Assembly: GCA_017527495.1 (NCBI GenBank)
Contig: JAFXPY010000054.1
Span: 1 to 50,895, forward strand
Origin: Paludibacteraceae bacterium
GTDB taxonomy: Bacteria; Bacteroidota; Bacteroidia; Bacteroidales; Paludibacteraceae
DNA: 50,895 nt
Direction of reading: 5' to 3'
The notes under the pieces were generated by a model, which worked only from the letters and a program-made list of their open reading frames with translations, was not told the DNA's origin and searched no databases. The position numbers were made by a program, and so were the translations under genes. This document shows positions 35,476 through 44,920 of the stretch, piece after piece; within the stretch, counting starts at the first letter, position 1; every line of letters begins with the position of its first letter.

Positions 35476-36852
35476 TTATCCCAACATATTGAGCAAAAAT
35501 CCTGCTGCAACAGCCGAGCCTATCACTCCTGCCACATTCGGACCCATAGCATGCATCAAAAGGAAGTTACCCGGATTTTCTTCTTGTCCTACTGTTTGCG
35601 ACACGCGGGCTGCCATAGGCACAGCAGATACACCGGCTGAACCAATCAACGGATTGATTTTTTCTTTCAGGAACAAGTTCATAAATTTGGCAATTAACAC
35701 ACCCATACCAGAACCAAAACCAAAAGCTATAATACCAAGAAGCAATATGCCTAAAGTCTTGAAGGTAAGGAATGTTGTGGCTGTGGCTGTTGCACCGACT
35801 GTTATTCCTAAGAATATAGTAACTATATTCATCAATTCGTTTTGCACTGTTTTGTTCAAGCGCTCTGTTACACCACTCTCTTTCAAGAGATTACCGAGCA
35901 TCAAGCAACCGATCAGTGGAGCTGCTGAAGGCAAAAGCAATGCAACAATGATTGTTACAACGATTGGGAAAATGATTTTCTCGCGTTTTGTTACACTACG
36001 CAATTGCTTCATTTGTATTGCACGTTCTTTCTTTGTTGTGAGAAGTCGCATGATAGGCGGTTGAATAACAGGAACAAGTGCCATGTATGAATAAGCTGCC
36101 ACAGCTATAGGACCGAGCAACTCAGGTGCAAGACGCGAAGTAAGGAATATTGATGTAGGACCATCAGCACCACCTATAATACCAATACTTGCAGCCTCAT
36201 TAGGCAAGAAACCCATGGCTACAGCACCAAAATATGTGGCAAAGATACCGAACTGTGCTGCAGCTCCAAGAATAAGACTCTTCGGATTAGCAATCAGCGG
36301 ACCAAAATCGGTCATTGCACCTACACCGATAAATATCAAGCAAGGATAAATTCCGAGTTTTACACCGAGATAGAGCCAGTCAAGCAATCCTGGCGTTATA
36401 CTTGCATCTGCACCTTTAAGCAAATCCCAATGCACATGTCCACCGGCAAATATAGCTTCATGGAACATATCTGCCCCGGGCAAGTTGGTAAGCAACATAC
36501 CGAAAGCAATAGGCAAAAGCAATAAAGGTTCGAATTTGCGTCCGATAGCAAGATAGAACAAAAGGCAAGCAATACATATCATGAGTATGTAGCGCCAATC
36601 CTCACCAAACTGATAAAGACCCGTATCATGCCAAAATTTTGCAAGACGCTCTCCTACTTCCAAATCAGGATCTGTAGCATCAGCCTCTACCACTTCTGCA
36701 GGCTGTACTTCTTCAACATACGTTTCCGATTCAGCTTCATTTGTGGTAGCTTCAAGTTGAGCGACATTCTGATTGTCTATCGAATCTTGTGCCACAACCG
36801 GCATACCGGCGAGCAACAAACACGATACTAAAAGTAACACAATTTTTTTCAT
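35476..36852 (-). CDS. mmdB: Na+-translocating decarboxylase beta subunit
   Basis: This membrane subunit decarboxylates carboxybiotin and pumps Na+ outward. It is a member of the OadB/MmdB/GcdB family. Seen in 458 aa: about nine to eleven hydrophobic segments and the hallmark [23 protein letters not shown]-terminal [14 protein letters not shown] is also present, conserved in the family. The N-terminus is longer than the classical ones. A signal-peptide-like segment (1-21) is followed by about 65 acidic residues ([20 protein letters not shown]) before the first core helix. It is the last gene of the mce-mmdA operon, next to the biotin carrier gene. Confidence 0.95.
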   Translation of the reverse strand: MKKIVLLLVSCLLLAGMPVVAQDSIDNQNVAQLEATTNEAESETYVEEVQPAEVVEADATDPDLEVGERLAKFWHDTGLYQFGEDWRYILMICIACLLFYLAIGRKFEPLLLLPIAFGMLLTNLPGADMFHEAIFAGGHVHWDLLKGADASITPGLLDWLYLGVKLGIYPCLIFIGVGAMTDFGPLIANPKSLILGAAAQFGIFATYFGAVAMGFLPNEAASIGIIGGADGPTSIFLTSRLAPELLGPIAVAAYSYMALVPVIQPPIMRLLTTKKERAIQMKQLRSVTKREKIIFPIVVTIIVALLLPSAAPLIGCLMLGNLLKESGVTERLNKTVQNELMNIVTIFLGITVGATATATTFLTFKTLGILLLGIIAFGFGSGMGVLIAKFMNLFLKEKINPLIGSAGVSAVPMAARVSQTVGQEENPGNFLLMHAMGPNVAGVIGSAVAAGFLLNMLG

Positions 36853-36873
36853 AATGTTTTCTGTCTTTAATTA

Positions 36874-37608
36874 TTATTCTAAGACAACGAGAACATCGTC
36901 TTGCATTACATTTTGTCCTTGACTTACAAGAACTTGTTTCACCACTCCATCGCGATCTGCTTTGATTGCATTCTCCATTTTCATTGATTCGAGAATGATA
37001 AGGTCGTCGCCGCGTTTAACACTCTGACCTTCTGCAACAGGTACGCGAACCACACTACCCGGCAGCGGACTTTTCACCTTCAAACCTCCGGCAACAGGTG
37101 CGGCAGCAGGTTTGGCTTCTGCCTTTGGAGCTGCAGGTTTGGGAGCAGGAGCAGGTTTAGGAGCCGGTGCCGGTTCGGCAGGAGCTGCAACGGCAGCACC
37201 TTCAAGTTCGAGAAGTTTGTCGTCTTGCATCACATTGTTGCCTTTCTCAACAAAGATGGCTTTCACTTTTCCATCTTGGTCTGCCTTGATTTGATTCTCC
37301 ATCTTCATTGACTCCATCGTGAGCAATGTGTCACCGCGCTTGACTGTCTGACCAACACTGACAAGCACATTAACAATACTTCCCGGAAGTGGGGATTTTA
37401 CGATTTGTGACTTGCCTGCTACTTGCGGAGCTGCTTTGGTTGCAGCTTCCATCTTGCGATAAGTTGAGATAACAGGCTCTTTGTCTTTTTTCTCAATTTG
37501 CACATTAAATTTTGTGCCATTAACGGTTACTTCAGCTTGCTGAGACTCAATTTCATTTACCGAAACCTCGTATTTATGACCGTCTATTATAAAATTAAAT
37601 TCTTTCAT
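36874..37608 (-). CDS. mmdC: biotin carboxyl carrier with two biotinyl domains
   Basis: This is the mobile biotin arm that carries CO2 from the carboxyltransferase to the MmdB pump. The 244-aa protein has an N-terminal domain (1-60) followed by two biotinyl-lipoyl domains, about 67-137 and 176-244. Each has the biotinylation site ESMKMEN (Lys102 and Lys210) and the PLPGS and NVMQDD strands. They are joined by an Ala/Pro/Lys linker (138-174). Family members usually have one domain, so this is a duplication. Both copies look functional and are close in sequence. The linker is low-complexity (repeats of APKPA). Confidence 0.93.
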   Translation of the reverse strand: MKEFNFIIDGHKYEVSVNEIESQQAEVTVNGTKFNVQIEKKDKEPVISTYRKMEAATKAAPQVAGKSQIVKSPLPGSIVNVLVSVGQTVKRGDTLLTMESMKMENQIKADQDGKVKAIFVEKGNNVMQDDKLLELEGAAVAAPAEPAPAPKPAPAPKPAAPKAEAKPAAAPVAGGLKVKSPLPGSVVRVPVAEGQSVKRGDDLIILESMKMENAIKADRDGVVKQVLVSQGQNVMQDDVLVVLE

Positions 37609-37663
37609 TTTGAGTTAAATAATTTTGTTATTTCGAAGTTTGAAATAAATAATAGTAAAAGTT

Positions 37664-37711
37664 CTCTTACTTCTTACTTCTCACTTCTTTACTTCTTACT
37701 TCTAACTTCTA
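37664..37711. repeat. GAAGTRA heptamer array between gamma subunit and mmdC
   Basis: On the operon strand it is a run of GAAGTTAGAAGTAAG-type units. The last two codons and the TAG of the gamma-subunit gene (37702-37704) lie in it. Confidence 0.88.
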
Positions 37712-38064
37712 TGTAAGTTATTCATGCCAAATGCTTTTGAGTTCCATGGCGAATCATTACGCGTAATGTGTGTAATATGTATCTCCATAGGCTCCTCGTC
37801 ATGCTGTTGAGCATAATACAAATGCAAAGCCATAGCAATAGCAGCAGTTGTATTTGCTGTCAGTTTGACATCTTCTATTTGTGTTTCAGTCGGGTGGTCA
37901 TGCCCTGCTTCTGTTTTTACCGATGTCTCGGCTTTTACTTTAGGTTGCATAATAGCACCAAAGCCCATCAAGATAAAAATCAGCAACACAAGCACAACAA
38001 ACACAATCGCGAAACCTAACAGTGTGATAACTGTGGTGTTAAACCAATTGATTGCTAAAAACAT
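37702..38064 (-). CDS. OadG/MmdD-like small membrane subunit
   Basis: This 120-aa protein has one N-terminal transmembrane helix (about 10-38, VITLLGFAIVFVVLVLLIF). A cytoplasmic tail carries a His-containing stretch (EAGHDHPTE) and a C-terminal helix with MALHLYYAQQHDEEP. It fits the gamma (OadG) subunit that holds the peripheral carboxyltransferase and biotin carrier to MmdB. The tail is typical of Bacteroidota gamma subunits. Its C-terminal Arg-Ser and stop are encoded by a repeat, so the last residues may not be ancestral. Confidence 0.8.
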   Translation of the reverse strand: MFLAINWFNTTVITLLGFAIVFVVLVLLIFILMGFGAIMQPKVKAETSVKTEAGHDHPTETQIEDVKLTANTTAAIAMALHLYYAQQHDEEPMEIHITHITRNDSPWNSKAFGMNNLHRS

Positions 38065-38119
38065 AATAATGATTTTCTTATTTAATTATTTACGATTTAC
38101 TTGTTTGTTAGTTATTTTT

Positions 38120-38181
38120 CTAACTTCTAACAGCGTTAGCGGTCTGACTTCTAACAGCGTTAGCGTTCTAACTTCTAACTA
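38120..38181. repeat. mixed GTTAGAAG and CGCTAACGCTG repeats at the mmdA 3' end
   Basis: On the operon strand GTTAGAAG units alternate with GCTAACGCTGTTAG units. This shows that the heptamer and CGCTG families are parts of one compound repeat. It begins right at the TAG of mmdA. Confidence 0.85.
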
Positions 38182-39738
38182 CAAAGGAATATTACTATGT
38201 TTTTTCAAAGGATTGGTCAATCTCTTTGTTTGCAACATTTCGAAGGCACGAATTATTCTTACACGTGTATTGCGAGGTTCAATAACATCATCAATATATC
38301 CGCGTGAGGCTGCTTGATATGGTGAAGCAAATTTGTCTTGATACTCGGCTTCTTTCTCTGCAATGAATTTCTTTTTCTCTTCGGGATCTTCAATTGCCTT
38401 GATAGCTTTGGCTTGAAGTACGCCTATTGCTCCGCTTGCGCCCATAACGGCGATCTCCGCATTTGGCCATGCATAGCACAAATCGCCACGAAGTTGCTTG
38501 CAACTCATCACGATATGACTTCCGCCGTAAGACTTGCGAATAGTAATCGTAACCTTTGGTACTGTTGCTTCGCCGTATGCAAACATCAATTTTGCACCAT
38601 GGTCAATAATACCTGCATATTCTTGTCCTGTACCGCAAAGGAATCCCGGAACGTCAACAAGTGTGAGAATTTGGATATTAAATGCATCGCAGAAACGAAC
38701 GAAGCGTGCTGCTTTGCGTGACGCATCACAATCGAGCACTCCGGCAAGCCAGTTAGGCTGGTTGGCAATAATACCTGTTGCGCGACCATTGAAACGGGCA
38801 AAACCGCAAATGATATTCTTGGCAAAATCTTTTTGCACTTCCATGAAATCGCCATCATCAACAATAGTATAGATAATGTCTTTCATGTTGTATGGCAAGT
38901 TAGAATTACTTGGAACAAGTTCATTCAGGCTCTCTTCTATACGATCAGCCGGGTCGCTGGTTGGCTTGAGAGGAGCTTCCTCCATGTTGTTTTGCGGAAT
39001 GAAAGAAATCAGACGACGAACTTCAGCAAGAGCTTCTTCTTCTGTTGCTGCAGTGAAATGCGTTACACCCGATTTGGTTGCGTGCACGCGAGCACCACCA
39101 AGTTCCTCCACGGTTACATCTTCACCGGTTACTGATTTAACAACTTTCGGACCCGTAATGAACATATAGGAGTTTTGCTCTGTCATCATGATAAAGTCGG
39201 TCAGAGCCGGACTATACACAGCACCACCGGCGCAAGGTCCAAAGATAACCGATATTTGCGGAACGACACCTGATGCAAGAATGTTGCGCTCAAATATCTC
39301 GGCATAGCCGGCAAGAGCACATGCTCCTTCTTGGATACGGGCACCACCTGAATCATTCAAGCCAATGATAGGAGCGCCAAGCTTAACAGCCATATCCATC
39401 ACTTTGCATATCTTTTGTGCCATCGTTTCTGACAATGAACCACCAATGACGGTAGCGTCTTGTGCAAAGACAAAAACGAGGCGACCATCGATAGTACCAC
39501 TACCTACTGCTACGCCATCGCCGAGGAACACTTTTTTCTCCATACCGAAGTCATTGCAACGGTGAGTGAGAAACATGTCAATTTCTTCAAAACTTCCTTC
39601 GTCGAGCAACATATTGATACGCTCGCGAGCTGTCATCAAACCTTTTGCATGGTGTTTTTCAATGGCAGCCTCGCCACCACCAAGCAACGCTACATTGCGC
39701 TTGTCGATGAGTTTTTTCAATTTATCTTGATTGTCCAT
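38179..39738 (-). CDS. mmdA: methylmalonyl-CoA decarboxylase/carboxyltransferase alpha subunit
   Basis: This biotin-dependent carboxyltransferase moves CO2 from methylmalonyl-CoA to biotin and releases propionyl-CoA, a late step from succinate to propionate. Seen in 519 aa: two crotonase-fold halves, the N-terminal oxyanion region (ARIQEGACALAGYAEIF), GPCAGGAVYSPAL and the C-terminal LVDVPGFLCGTGQEY and MGASGAIGVL. In family terms it cannot be told apart from a propionyl-CoA carboxylase beta subunit by sequence alone. The neighbouring mmdB and gamma genes make the Na+-pumping decarboxylase the better call. Confidence 0.95.
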   Translation of the reverse strand: MDNQDKLKKLIDKRNVALLGGGEAAIEKHHAKGLMTARERINMLLDEGSFEEIDMFLTHRCNDFGMEKKVFLGDGVAVGSGTIDGRLVFVFAQDATVIGGSLSETMAQKICKVMDMAVKLGAPIIGLNDSGGARIQEGACALAGYAEIFERNILASGVVPQISVIFGPCAGGAVYSPALTDFIMMTEQNSYMFITGPKVVKSVTGEDVTVEELGGARVHATKSGVTHFTAATEEEALAEVRRLISFIPQNNMEEAPLKPTSDPADRIEESLNELVPSNSNLPYNMKDIIYTIVDDGDFMEVQKDFAKNIICGFARFNGRATGIIANQPNWLAGVLDCDASRKAARFVRFCDAFNIQILTLVDVPGFLCGTGQEYAGIIDHGAKLMFAYGEATVPKVTITIRKSYGGSHIVMSCKQLRGDLCYAWPNAEIAVMGASGAIGVLQAKAIKAIEDPEEKKKFIAEKEAEYQDKFASPYQAASRGYIDDVIEPRNTRVRIIRAFEMLQTKRLTNPLKKHSNIPL

Positions 39739-39760
39739 TTTTTTCTGAAATTAGTAATCA

Positions 39761-39801
39761 TGAAATCTTGAAATCTTCAAATTTTCAAATTTTCAAATCA
39801 T
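39761..39801. repeat. GATTTGAA-type octamers between mce and mmdA
   Basis: On the operon strand it reads GATTTGAAAATTTGAAAATT and so on, about five units with sense TGA. It starts 6 bp after the mce stop. Confidence 0.85.
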
Positions 39802-39806
39802 ATTAT

Positions 39807-40220
39807 TTACTTTGGTTGTTGGCAGAGCTCTGTCAGTACGCCGCAAGTTGATTTCGGATGCAAGAAAGCAATCATCAAGTGTTCTGCACCTTTGCGAGGA
39901 GCTTTGTCGATAAGTTGCCATCCGCGTTCTTCTGCCTCTTTGAGAGCTTCTTCAACATTTTCAACATTGAAAGCAACATGGTGAACGCCACCACGACCGC
40001 CGTTTTTCTCAATAAATTTAGCAATTGTACTTTCAGGGCTTGTCGGTTCGAGAAGTTCGATTTTCACTTCACCTACTTTGAAAAAAGCTGTTTTAACTTT
40101 TTGGTCTTCTACAACTTCAATACTATAGCATGGAGCACCTGTAAGGGCTTCAAAGAAAGGCATAGTAGCCTCAAGACTTGACACTGCAATGCCAAGATGT
40201 TCAATGTGAGTTGGTTTCAT
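39807..40220 (-). CDS. mce: methylmalonyl-CoA epimerase
   Basis: This glyoxalase-fold metalloenzyme converts the R form of methylmalonyl-CoA (from the mutase) to the S form, which the decarboxylase uses. Seen in 137 aa: a duplicated beta-alpha-beta unit with metal ligands His8 (IEHLGIAV), His81 (GVHHVAFNV) and Glu131 (VLTELCQQ), and the KIELLEP strand between. It is the first gene of the decarboxylase operon, directly after a canonical promoter. The mutase genes (mutA/mutB) are not in the window. Confidence 0.95.
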   Translation of the reverse strand: MKPTHIEHLGIAVSSLEATMPFFEALTGAPCYSIEVVEDQKVKTAFFKVGEVKIELLEPTSPESTIAKFIEKNGGRGGVHHVAFNVENVEEALKEAEERGWQLIDKAPRKGAEHLMIAFLHPKSTCGVLTELCQQPK

Positions 40221-40267
40221 TTTTACTATATTTTTTTTGTTAATTTTTATGCCATTTTAACAGCATT

Positions 40268-40300
40268 GCAAAGTTAATGCAAAAAAACTAAAATGCCAAA
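40268..40300 (-). promoter_or_regulatory. promoter of the mce-mmd operon
   Basis: On the minus strand, TTTG (40297-40300) and TAACTTTGC (40268-40276) are 20 bp apart, an exact consensus match. The start site is near 40261, giving a leader of about 40 nt. Confidence 0.85.
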
Positions 40301-40404
40301 TTTTTGTTAAAATAATTTTAGTTTTTTCGTATTCAACCATACTTGTCATTTTCTTTTTCTCTTTACACCATTTCACTTTGACTTTAGACCAATGCACCAC
40401 GTAC

Positions 40405-40451
40405 AAAAAAAACGAACTCTTCAAGTTTATATGAGAAAAGTTCGCTTTTTT
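40405..40451 (-). terminator. terminator of the valS-CobW operon
   Basis: An AAAAAACGAACT arm (about 40405-40417) pairs with AGTTCGCTTTTTT (about 40439-40451), with one bulge. It lies just past the CobW-type gene and before the mce promoter. Confidence 0.7.
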
Positions 40452-40460
40452 GTGCTGTTG

Positions 40461-41699
40461 TTATTCCAAACAATCATCAAGCGCTTTAATGATTGCTTCT
40501 TTGTCCATCTTTTGACCGATAAAAACAAGTTTTTGCATGCGGTCGCCATAGTGTTCGTCCCAGTCGGCACGCAGTTGCGGCTCGCGAGCAAGCAACACAT
40601 CTAATTCGGCTTGTGGCATAGTGGCATACCATTGTCCGGCATTAGTCAATTTGATTTGACTTCCTGCTTGTTCAAAAAGATAACATGTGTCGTATTCACT
40701 ACCAAAATATACCATACCTTTGGCGCGAATTACACCTTTTGGCCATTGTCGTGCAACAAAATAATCAAACTTGCCTAAGTCCATCGGACGACGATTTTGA
40801 TAGACAAATGTACCTATTCCATATTCCTCAACTTCACCATGGTCATGGTCGTGGTCGTGATGATGGTGGTGTCCGTGGTGATGTTCATCGTGGTCGTCGT
40901 GGTGATGCTCGTGCTCGTCGTCATCATCGTGGTGGTGCTCGTGCTCGTGTTCGTCGTCTTCAATATGTTCGTCGCGATCTTCTATTCCTTGAATCCACGC
41001 TGCTGAACCTGCCACCTTGTCGAAATCAAACAAATGAGTATTGAGAATCTTGTCGAATGGCACATCGCAATAATCGCACTCAATAATTTCAGCAAGAGGC
41101 TGTATGGCACGAATGATTTTTCTTATGCGTTGCAGCTCATTTTTATCAACTTCACTTGCTTTATTTAGCAACACAATATTGCAAAATTCAATTTGTTGAA
41201 TAACGAGATTTTCCAAATCATCTTCTTGCAAATTTTGTTTCATCAAAGCATTGCCATATTGAAACTCATCTTTCAGTCGGAGAGCATCAACAACGGACAC
41301 TATACAATCTAATTGAGGAACGCCATCTTGAGCATACTCAGGAGCCATTTGAGGTATGGCACATATTGTCTGAGCAATAGGTGCAGGCTCACATATTCCG
41401 CTTGCCTCAATAACTATATAGTCAAATTGATTTGCAGCAATAAGATCGTGAAGTTGTTGTACAAGATCCATTTTGAGAGTGCAACAAATACAACCATTCT
41501 GCAGAGCCACAAGACTATCGTCTTGCTGGCTTACTATACCCCCTTTTTGAATAAGGTTGGCATCGATATTTACTTCTCCTATGTCATTAACTATGACAGC
41601 AAAACGGATACCTTGTTGATTTTGTAAGATGCGATTTAGTAGTGTTGTCTTTCCGCTACCAAGGTATCCTGTCAATAATAAAACCGGTACTTGATTCAT
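40461..41699 (-). CDS. CobW/ZNG-family GTPase with His-rich metal loop
   Basis: This G3E-family GTPase metallochaperone most likely delivers zinc. Seen in 412 aa: Walker A GYLGSGKTTLLN (residues 11-22), the CxCC motif in NGCICCTLK, the ASGICEPAPIAQ switch and an NKASE guanine-binding motif. A very His/Asp/Glu-rich stretch (about 243-291) follows, then a CobW_C domain (KGMVYFGSEYD). The loop should bind several zinc ions. It is 2 nt after valS, so they share a transcript. Some family members are controlled by a Zur box, but none is visible here. Confidence 0.9.
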   Translation of the reverse strand: MNQVPVLLLTGYLGSGKTTLLNRILQNQQGIRFAVIVNDIGEVNIDANLIQKGGIVSQQDDSLVALQNGCICCTLKMDLVQQLHDLIAANQFDYIVIEASGICEPAPIAQTICAIPQMAPEYAQDGVPQLDCIVSVVDALRLKDEFQYGNALMKQNLQEDDLENLVIQQIEFCNIVLLNKASEVDKNELQRIRKIIRAIQPLAEIIECDYCDVPFDKILNTHLFDFDKVAGSAAWIQGIEDRDEHIEDDEHEHEHHHDDDDEHEHHHDDHDEHHHGHHHHHDHDHDHGEVEEYGIGTFVYQNRRPMDLGKFDYFVARQWPKGVIRAKGMVYFGSEYDTCYLFEQAGSQIKLTNAGQWYATMPQAELDVLLAREPQLRADWDEHYGDRMQKLVFIGQKMDKEAIIKALDDCLE

Positions 41700-41701
41700 A
41701 A

Positions 41702-44347
41702 TTATTTTTTCAGTGAATTGATATTTTCTTTAATTGCCGCAATTTTACTTTCAGCGTCGGCTTGTTTCTTGCGTTCGTTAGCCACTATCTCAGGTTTTGC
41801 ATTTTGCACAAATCGCTCATTCGAGAGTTTTTTCATTACCGACTGCAAGAAACCTTCGTAATACTTGAGGTCAGCTTCAAGTTTTTTCAGTTCTTCTTCA
41901 ACATTGATCATATTGGCCATCGGTATAGCATATTCTTGTGTTCCAACCATAAAGGATATGCTGCCATCTGATTTTGTGTCAACGACATCAATACTTGTTA
42001 GATTGCATATCTTTGCCACAACACAATCATACTTGCCATACAGATTATTTCCGACACATTCGAGTTTAAGTGCGTCTTTTTGCGCAATATTTTTTTGCAA
42101 ACGAATTGAACGAATTGAAGATATAAGTTCTTTGATTGCTTCAAATTCTTTGAGCAATTCAACATTCGGCTCATTCCATTTTGGCAACTGCTCAATCATT
42201 ATTGACTCACCCTGTTTGCGTTCTTCAAGAGCTTGCCATAATTCTTCGGTTATGAAAGGCATAAACGGGTGCAAAAGTTTGAGCAAATGGTCGAAGAACA
42301 GCAGTGTTTGCTTGTATGTTACGATGTCAATTGGTTGTTGATATGCCGGTTTGATTATTTCAAGATACCAGCTTGAGAACTCGTCCCAGAAAAGTTTGTA
42401 TATTTTCATCAGTGCTTCCGACAAACGATATTTCGAGAACAAGTCTTCCATTTCTGCAGCTGTCTGACTGAGCATAGAGTCGAACCATTGTGTTGCGATT
42501 TTAGCATATTGAGGTTGTTCGATGTCAGCCACTTCCCACCCTTTGACAAGACGGAAAGCATTCCATATCTTATTGTTGAAATTACGCCCTTGTTCGCAAA
42601 GTGCCTCATCGAACAAGATGTCGTTTCCGGCAGGAGCACTAAGCATCATGCCCATACGCACACCATCTGCACCAAATTTCTCAATCAGCTCAAGCGGATC
42701 AGGGGAGTTGCCAAGACTTTTCGACATCTTTCTGCCTAATTTATCACGTACGATACCTGTGAAGTAAACATTGTGGAAAGGCATTTTCCCTTTGTACTCA
42801 TAACCCGCCATAATCATTCTGGCAACCCAGAAGAATATGATATCTGGTCCGGTAACGAGGTCGGTTGTCGGATAATAATAATTGATTTGCTCATTATCGG
42901 GATTATTTATTCCGTCAAAAAGCGAGATAGGCCATAACCACGAACTGAACCATGTGTCGAGGCAATCCTCATCTTGCGTCAGTTGAATTTCATTGCCGGG
43001 AACATTATATTTTGTCTCTAATTCTTGCTTTGCATTTTCTTCCGATTGTGCAACAATAAATTTCGGCGTTTTGTATTTTGCAACGACATCATCAGCCACA
43101 TAATAAGCCGGGATGCGATGTCCCCACCATAATTGACGACTTATGCACCAGTCTTTGATGTTTTCGAGCCAATGGCGATAGGTGTTCTTGTATTTTGCAG
43201 GATAGAATCGTATTTCATCGTTCATCACCGGTTCGAGAGCAATCTTTGCCAGATGTTCCATTTTCAGGAACCACTGCATTGAGAGGCGTGGTTCGATAGG
43301 CACATGCGTACGTTCTGAAAATCCCACATTATTGGTGTAATTCTCAGTTTTTTCAAGCAGTCCTGCAGCTTGAAGGTCTTTTTCAATCTGCTCGCGACAA
43401 TCGAAACGATCCATGCCGACATACAAACCCGCCTCTTGACTTAAAGTACCATTATCGTTGAATATATTGATTGAAGGCAAGTTGTGTTTTTCTCCCAACA
43501 TATAGTCATTGATGTCATGTGCCGGAGTTACTTTCAAGCAACCTGTTCCAAATTCTATATCTACATAATCATCTTCAATCACAGGTATTTGGCGTCCTAC
43601 AAGTGGAACAATGACATGTTTGCCTTTTAGCCATGTATTTTTCAGGTCGTTAGGGTTTATGCACATTGCTGTATCTCCCATAATTGTTTCAGGACGTGTA
43701 GTTGCAACAATGGCATATTTTCCGGGTTCTTCCACTACTTCATAACGCAGGTAGTACAATTTTCCTTGGTGTTCTTGGAATATCACTTCTTCGTCAGACA
43801 ATGCAGTAAGAGCTTTAGGGTCCCAATTGACCATACGCACACCACGATAGATAAGTCCTTTGTTATAGAGGTCGCAGAAAACTTTAATAACCTGTTCGCT
43901 GCGCTGTTCGTCCATAGTGAAAGCAGTACGGTCCCAATCGCAACTTGCACCAAGTTTGCGCAATTGCTTGAGAATAATTCCTCCGTGCTCGTGTGTCCAA
44001 TCCCAAGCATGACGCAAAAACTCATCACGCGTGAGGTCTGTCTTCTTGATGCCTTGTTCGGCAAGTTTATTGACCACCTTAGCTTCTGTTGCAATAGAAG
44101 CATGGTCAGTGCCCGGCACCCAACATGCATTTTTACCGGTCATACGAGCATGACGGACAAGGATGTCCTGAATAGTATTGTTGAGCATGTGTCCCATGTG
44201 AAGAACACCGGTAACATTTGGTGGGGGGATAACTATTGTGTAGGGTTGACGATTGTCAGGTTCGGAATGAAAATACTTGTTTTCAAGCCAGTATTGATAC
44301 CATTTTTGTTCGATTTCTGAAGGATCGTACTTTGTTGCTAAAGTCAT
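41702..44347 (-). CDS. valS: valyl-tRNA synthetase
   Basis: This class I synthetase charges tRNA-Val and edits mis-charged Thr. Seen in 881 aa: the HIGH motif ([14 protein letters not shown]), the CP1 editing domain, the KMSKS motif ([14 protein letters not shown]), and a C-terminal coiled coil of about 60 residues ([13 protein letters not shown]). The ATG at 44347 ([20 protein letters not shown]) is chosen. The 27-codon extension upstream is hydrophobic and not part of the family. It shares a 190-bp divergent intergenic region with the bactofilin gene. Confidence 0.98.
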   Translation of the reverse strand: MTLATKYDPSEIEQKWYQYWLENKYFHSEPDNRQPYTIVIPPPNVTGVLHMGHMLNNTIQDILVRHARMTGKNACWVPGTDHASIATEAKVVNKLAEQGIKKTDLTRDEFLRHAWDWTHEHGGIILKQLRKLGASCDWDRTAFTMDEQRSEQVIKVFCDLYNKGLIYRGVRMVNWDPKALTALSDEEVIFQEHQGKLYYLRYEVVEEPGKYAIVATTRPETIMGDTAMCINPNDLKNTWLKGKHVIVPLVGRQIPVIEDDYVDIEFGTGCLKVTPAHDINDYMLGEKHNLPSINIFNDNGTLSQEAGLYVGMDRFDCREQIEKDLQAAGLLEKTENYTNNVGFSERTHVPIEPRLSMQWFLKMEHLAKIALEPVMNDEIRFYPAKYKNTYRHWLENIKDWCISRQLWWGHRIPAYYVADDVVAKYKTPKFIVAQSEENAKQELETKYNVPGNEIQLTQDEDCLDTWFSSWLWPISLFDGINNPDNEQINYYYPTTDLVTGPDIIFFWVARMIMAGYEYKGKMPFHNVYFTGIVRDKLGRKMSKSLGNSPDPLELIEKFGADGVRMGMMLSAPAGNDILFDEALCEQGRNFNNKIWNAFRLVKGWEVADIEQPQYAKIATQWFDSMLSQTAAEMEDLFSKYRLSEALMKIYKLFWDEFSSWYLEIIKPAYQQPIDIVTYKQTLLFFDHLLKLLHPFMPFITEELWQALEERKQGESIMIEQLPKWNEPNVELLKEFEAIKELISSIRSIRLQKNIAQKDALKLECVGNNLYGKYDCVVAKICNLTSIDVVDTKSDGSISFMVGTQEYAIPMANMINVEEELKKLEADLKYYEGFLQSVMKKLSNERFVQNAKPEIVANERKKQADAESKIAAIKENINSLKK

Positions 44348-44386
44348 AATTATATATTCAATTTGAAAAGTTTTTGAAAAATCGTG

Positions 44387-44417
44387 CAAAATTAGCAAAA
44401 AAAAAGAAAAAATGCAA
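44387..44417 (-). promoter_or_regulatory. promoter of the valS operon
   Basis: On the minus strand, TAATTTTG (44387-44394) is the -7 element and TTGC (44414-44417) the -33 element, 19 bp apart. It is divergent to the bactofilin promoter. Confidence 0.65.
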
Positions 44418-44466
44418 GAGATAATCATAGTTTTTAGTTTGATTTGTTAATAAAATGCTAAAATAT

Positions 44467-44498
44467 TTTGAATAAATAAAAAAAAAACTTAACTTTGC
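44467..44498 (+). promoter_or_regulatory. promoter of the bactofilin operon
   Basis: TTTG (44467-44470) and TAACTTTGC (44490-44498) are separated by 19 bp. The start site is near 44505, about 32 nt before the ATG. Confidence 0.82.
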
Positions 44499-44536
44499 AA
44501 ACTATTATGTATTATCAACCAAAAAAGTGAAATGTT

Positions 44537-44911
44537 ATGGCAAGTAATAATCAAGGAGGCCCACAATATAATTCACTAACAAAGGGCAGTAAGATTATAG
44601 GTACAATAATAACCAATGATGATATTCGCATTGATGGCGCAATAGAGGGAGATATTCAGAGCAAAGGCAAAGTTATTATTGGTCAGCAAGGTTCTATCAA
44701 AGGCAACATAGATTGTCAGAATGCTGAGATATTGGGCAAAACAGAGGGTAAAATCAATTGCAAAGATTTGCTCACATTGCGTCAAACAGCCAATATACAA
44801 GGCGACATAACCACACAGACACTTATTGTGGAGGCAAAAGCGGTGTTCAATGGTTCTTGCAAGATGACAAGTGTTCCAATCGGTTCATCAAGTTTCTTCC
44901 AATCTAAATAA
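44537..44911 (+). CDS. bactofilin (polymer-forming cytoskeletal protein)
   Basis: This is a small beta-helical protein that polymerises without nucleotide and organises envelope synthesis or shape. The 124-aa product has a short N-terminal tail and a DUF583 core with regular hexapeptide-like turns (IRIDGAIEGDIQSKGKVIIG, then SIKGNIDCQNAEILGKTEGK). Tail and length are typical of Bacteroidota bactofilins. It heads a rightward operon, 9 nt before the DUF1015 gene. No M23 peptidase, the usual partner elsewhere, is next to it. Confidence 0.92.
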   Translation: MASNNQGGPQYNSLTKGSKIIGTIITNDDIRIDGAIEGDIQSKGKVIIGQQGSIKGNIDCQNAEILGKTEGKINCKDLLTLRQTANIQGDITTQTLIVEAKAVFNGSCKMTSVPIGSSSFFQSK

Positions 44912-44920
44912 CAACAATCA

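Noticed and set aside
35489-36064. Long open frame (191 codons) opposite mmdB
   Set aside because: It lies wholly within the recognised mmdB gene, and its Pro/Ile-rich translation shows no family motif.
40685-41044. Open frame opposite the His-rich loop of the CobW-type gene, giving Arg/Gly/Val-rich protein
   Set aside because: It is the mirror of the CAY-rich codons of the His run. The CobW frame has full family motifs.
41865-42341. Antisense frame opposite valS
   Set aside because: Shadow of the valS coding sequence, without start signals.
44348-44536. Possible T-box or tRNA-like leader upstream of valS
   Set aside because: The leader from the inferred start is only about 35 nt, too short for a T-box. 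No NGG bulge motif is seen.
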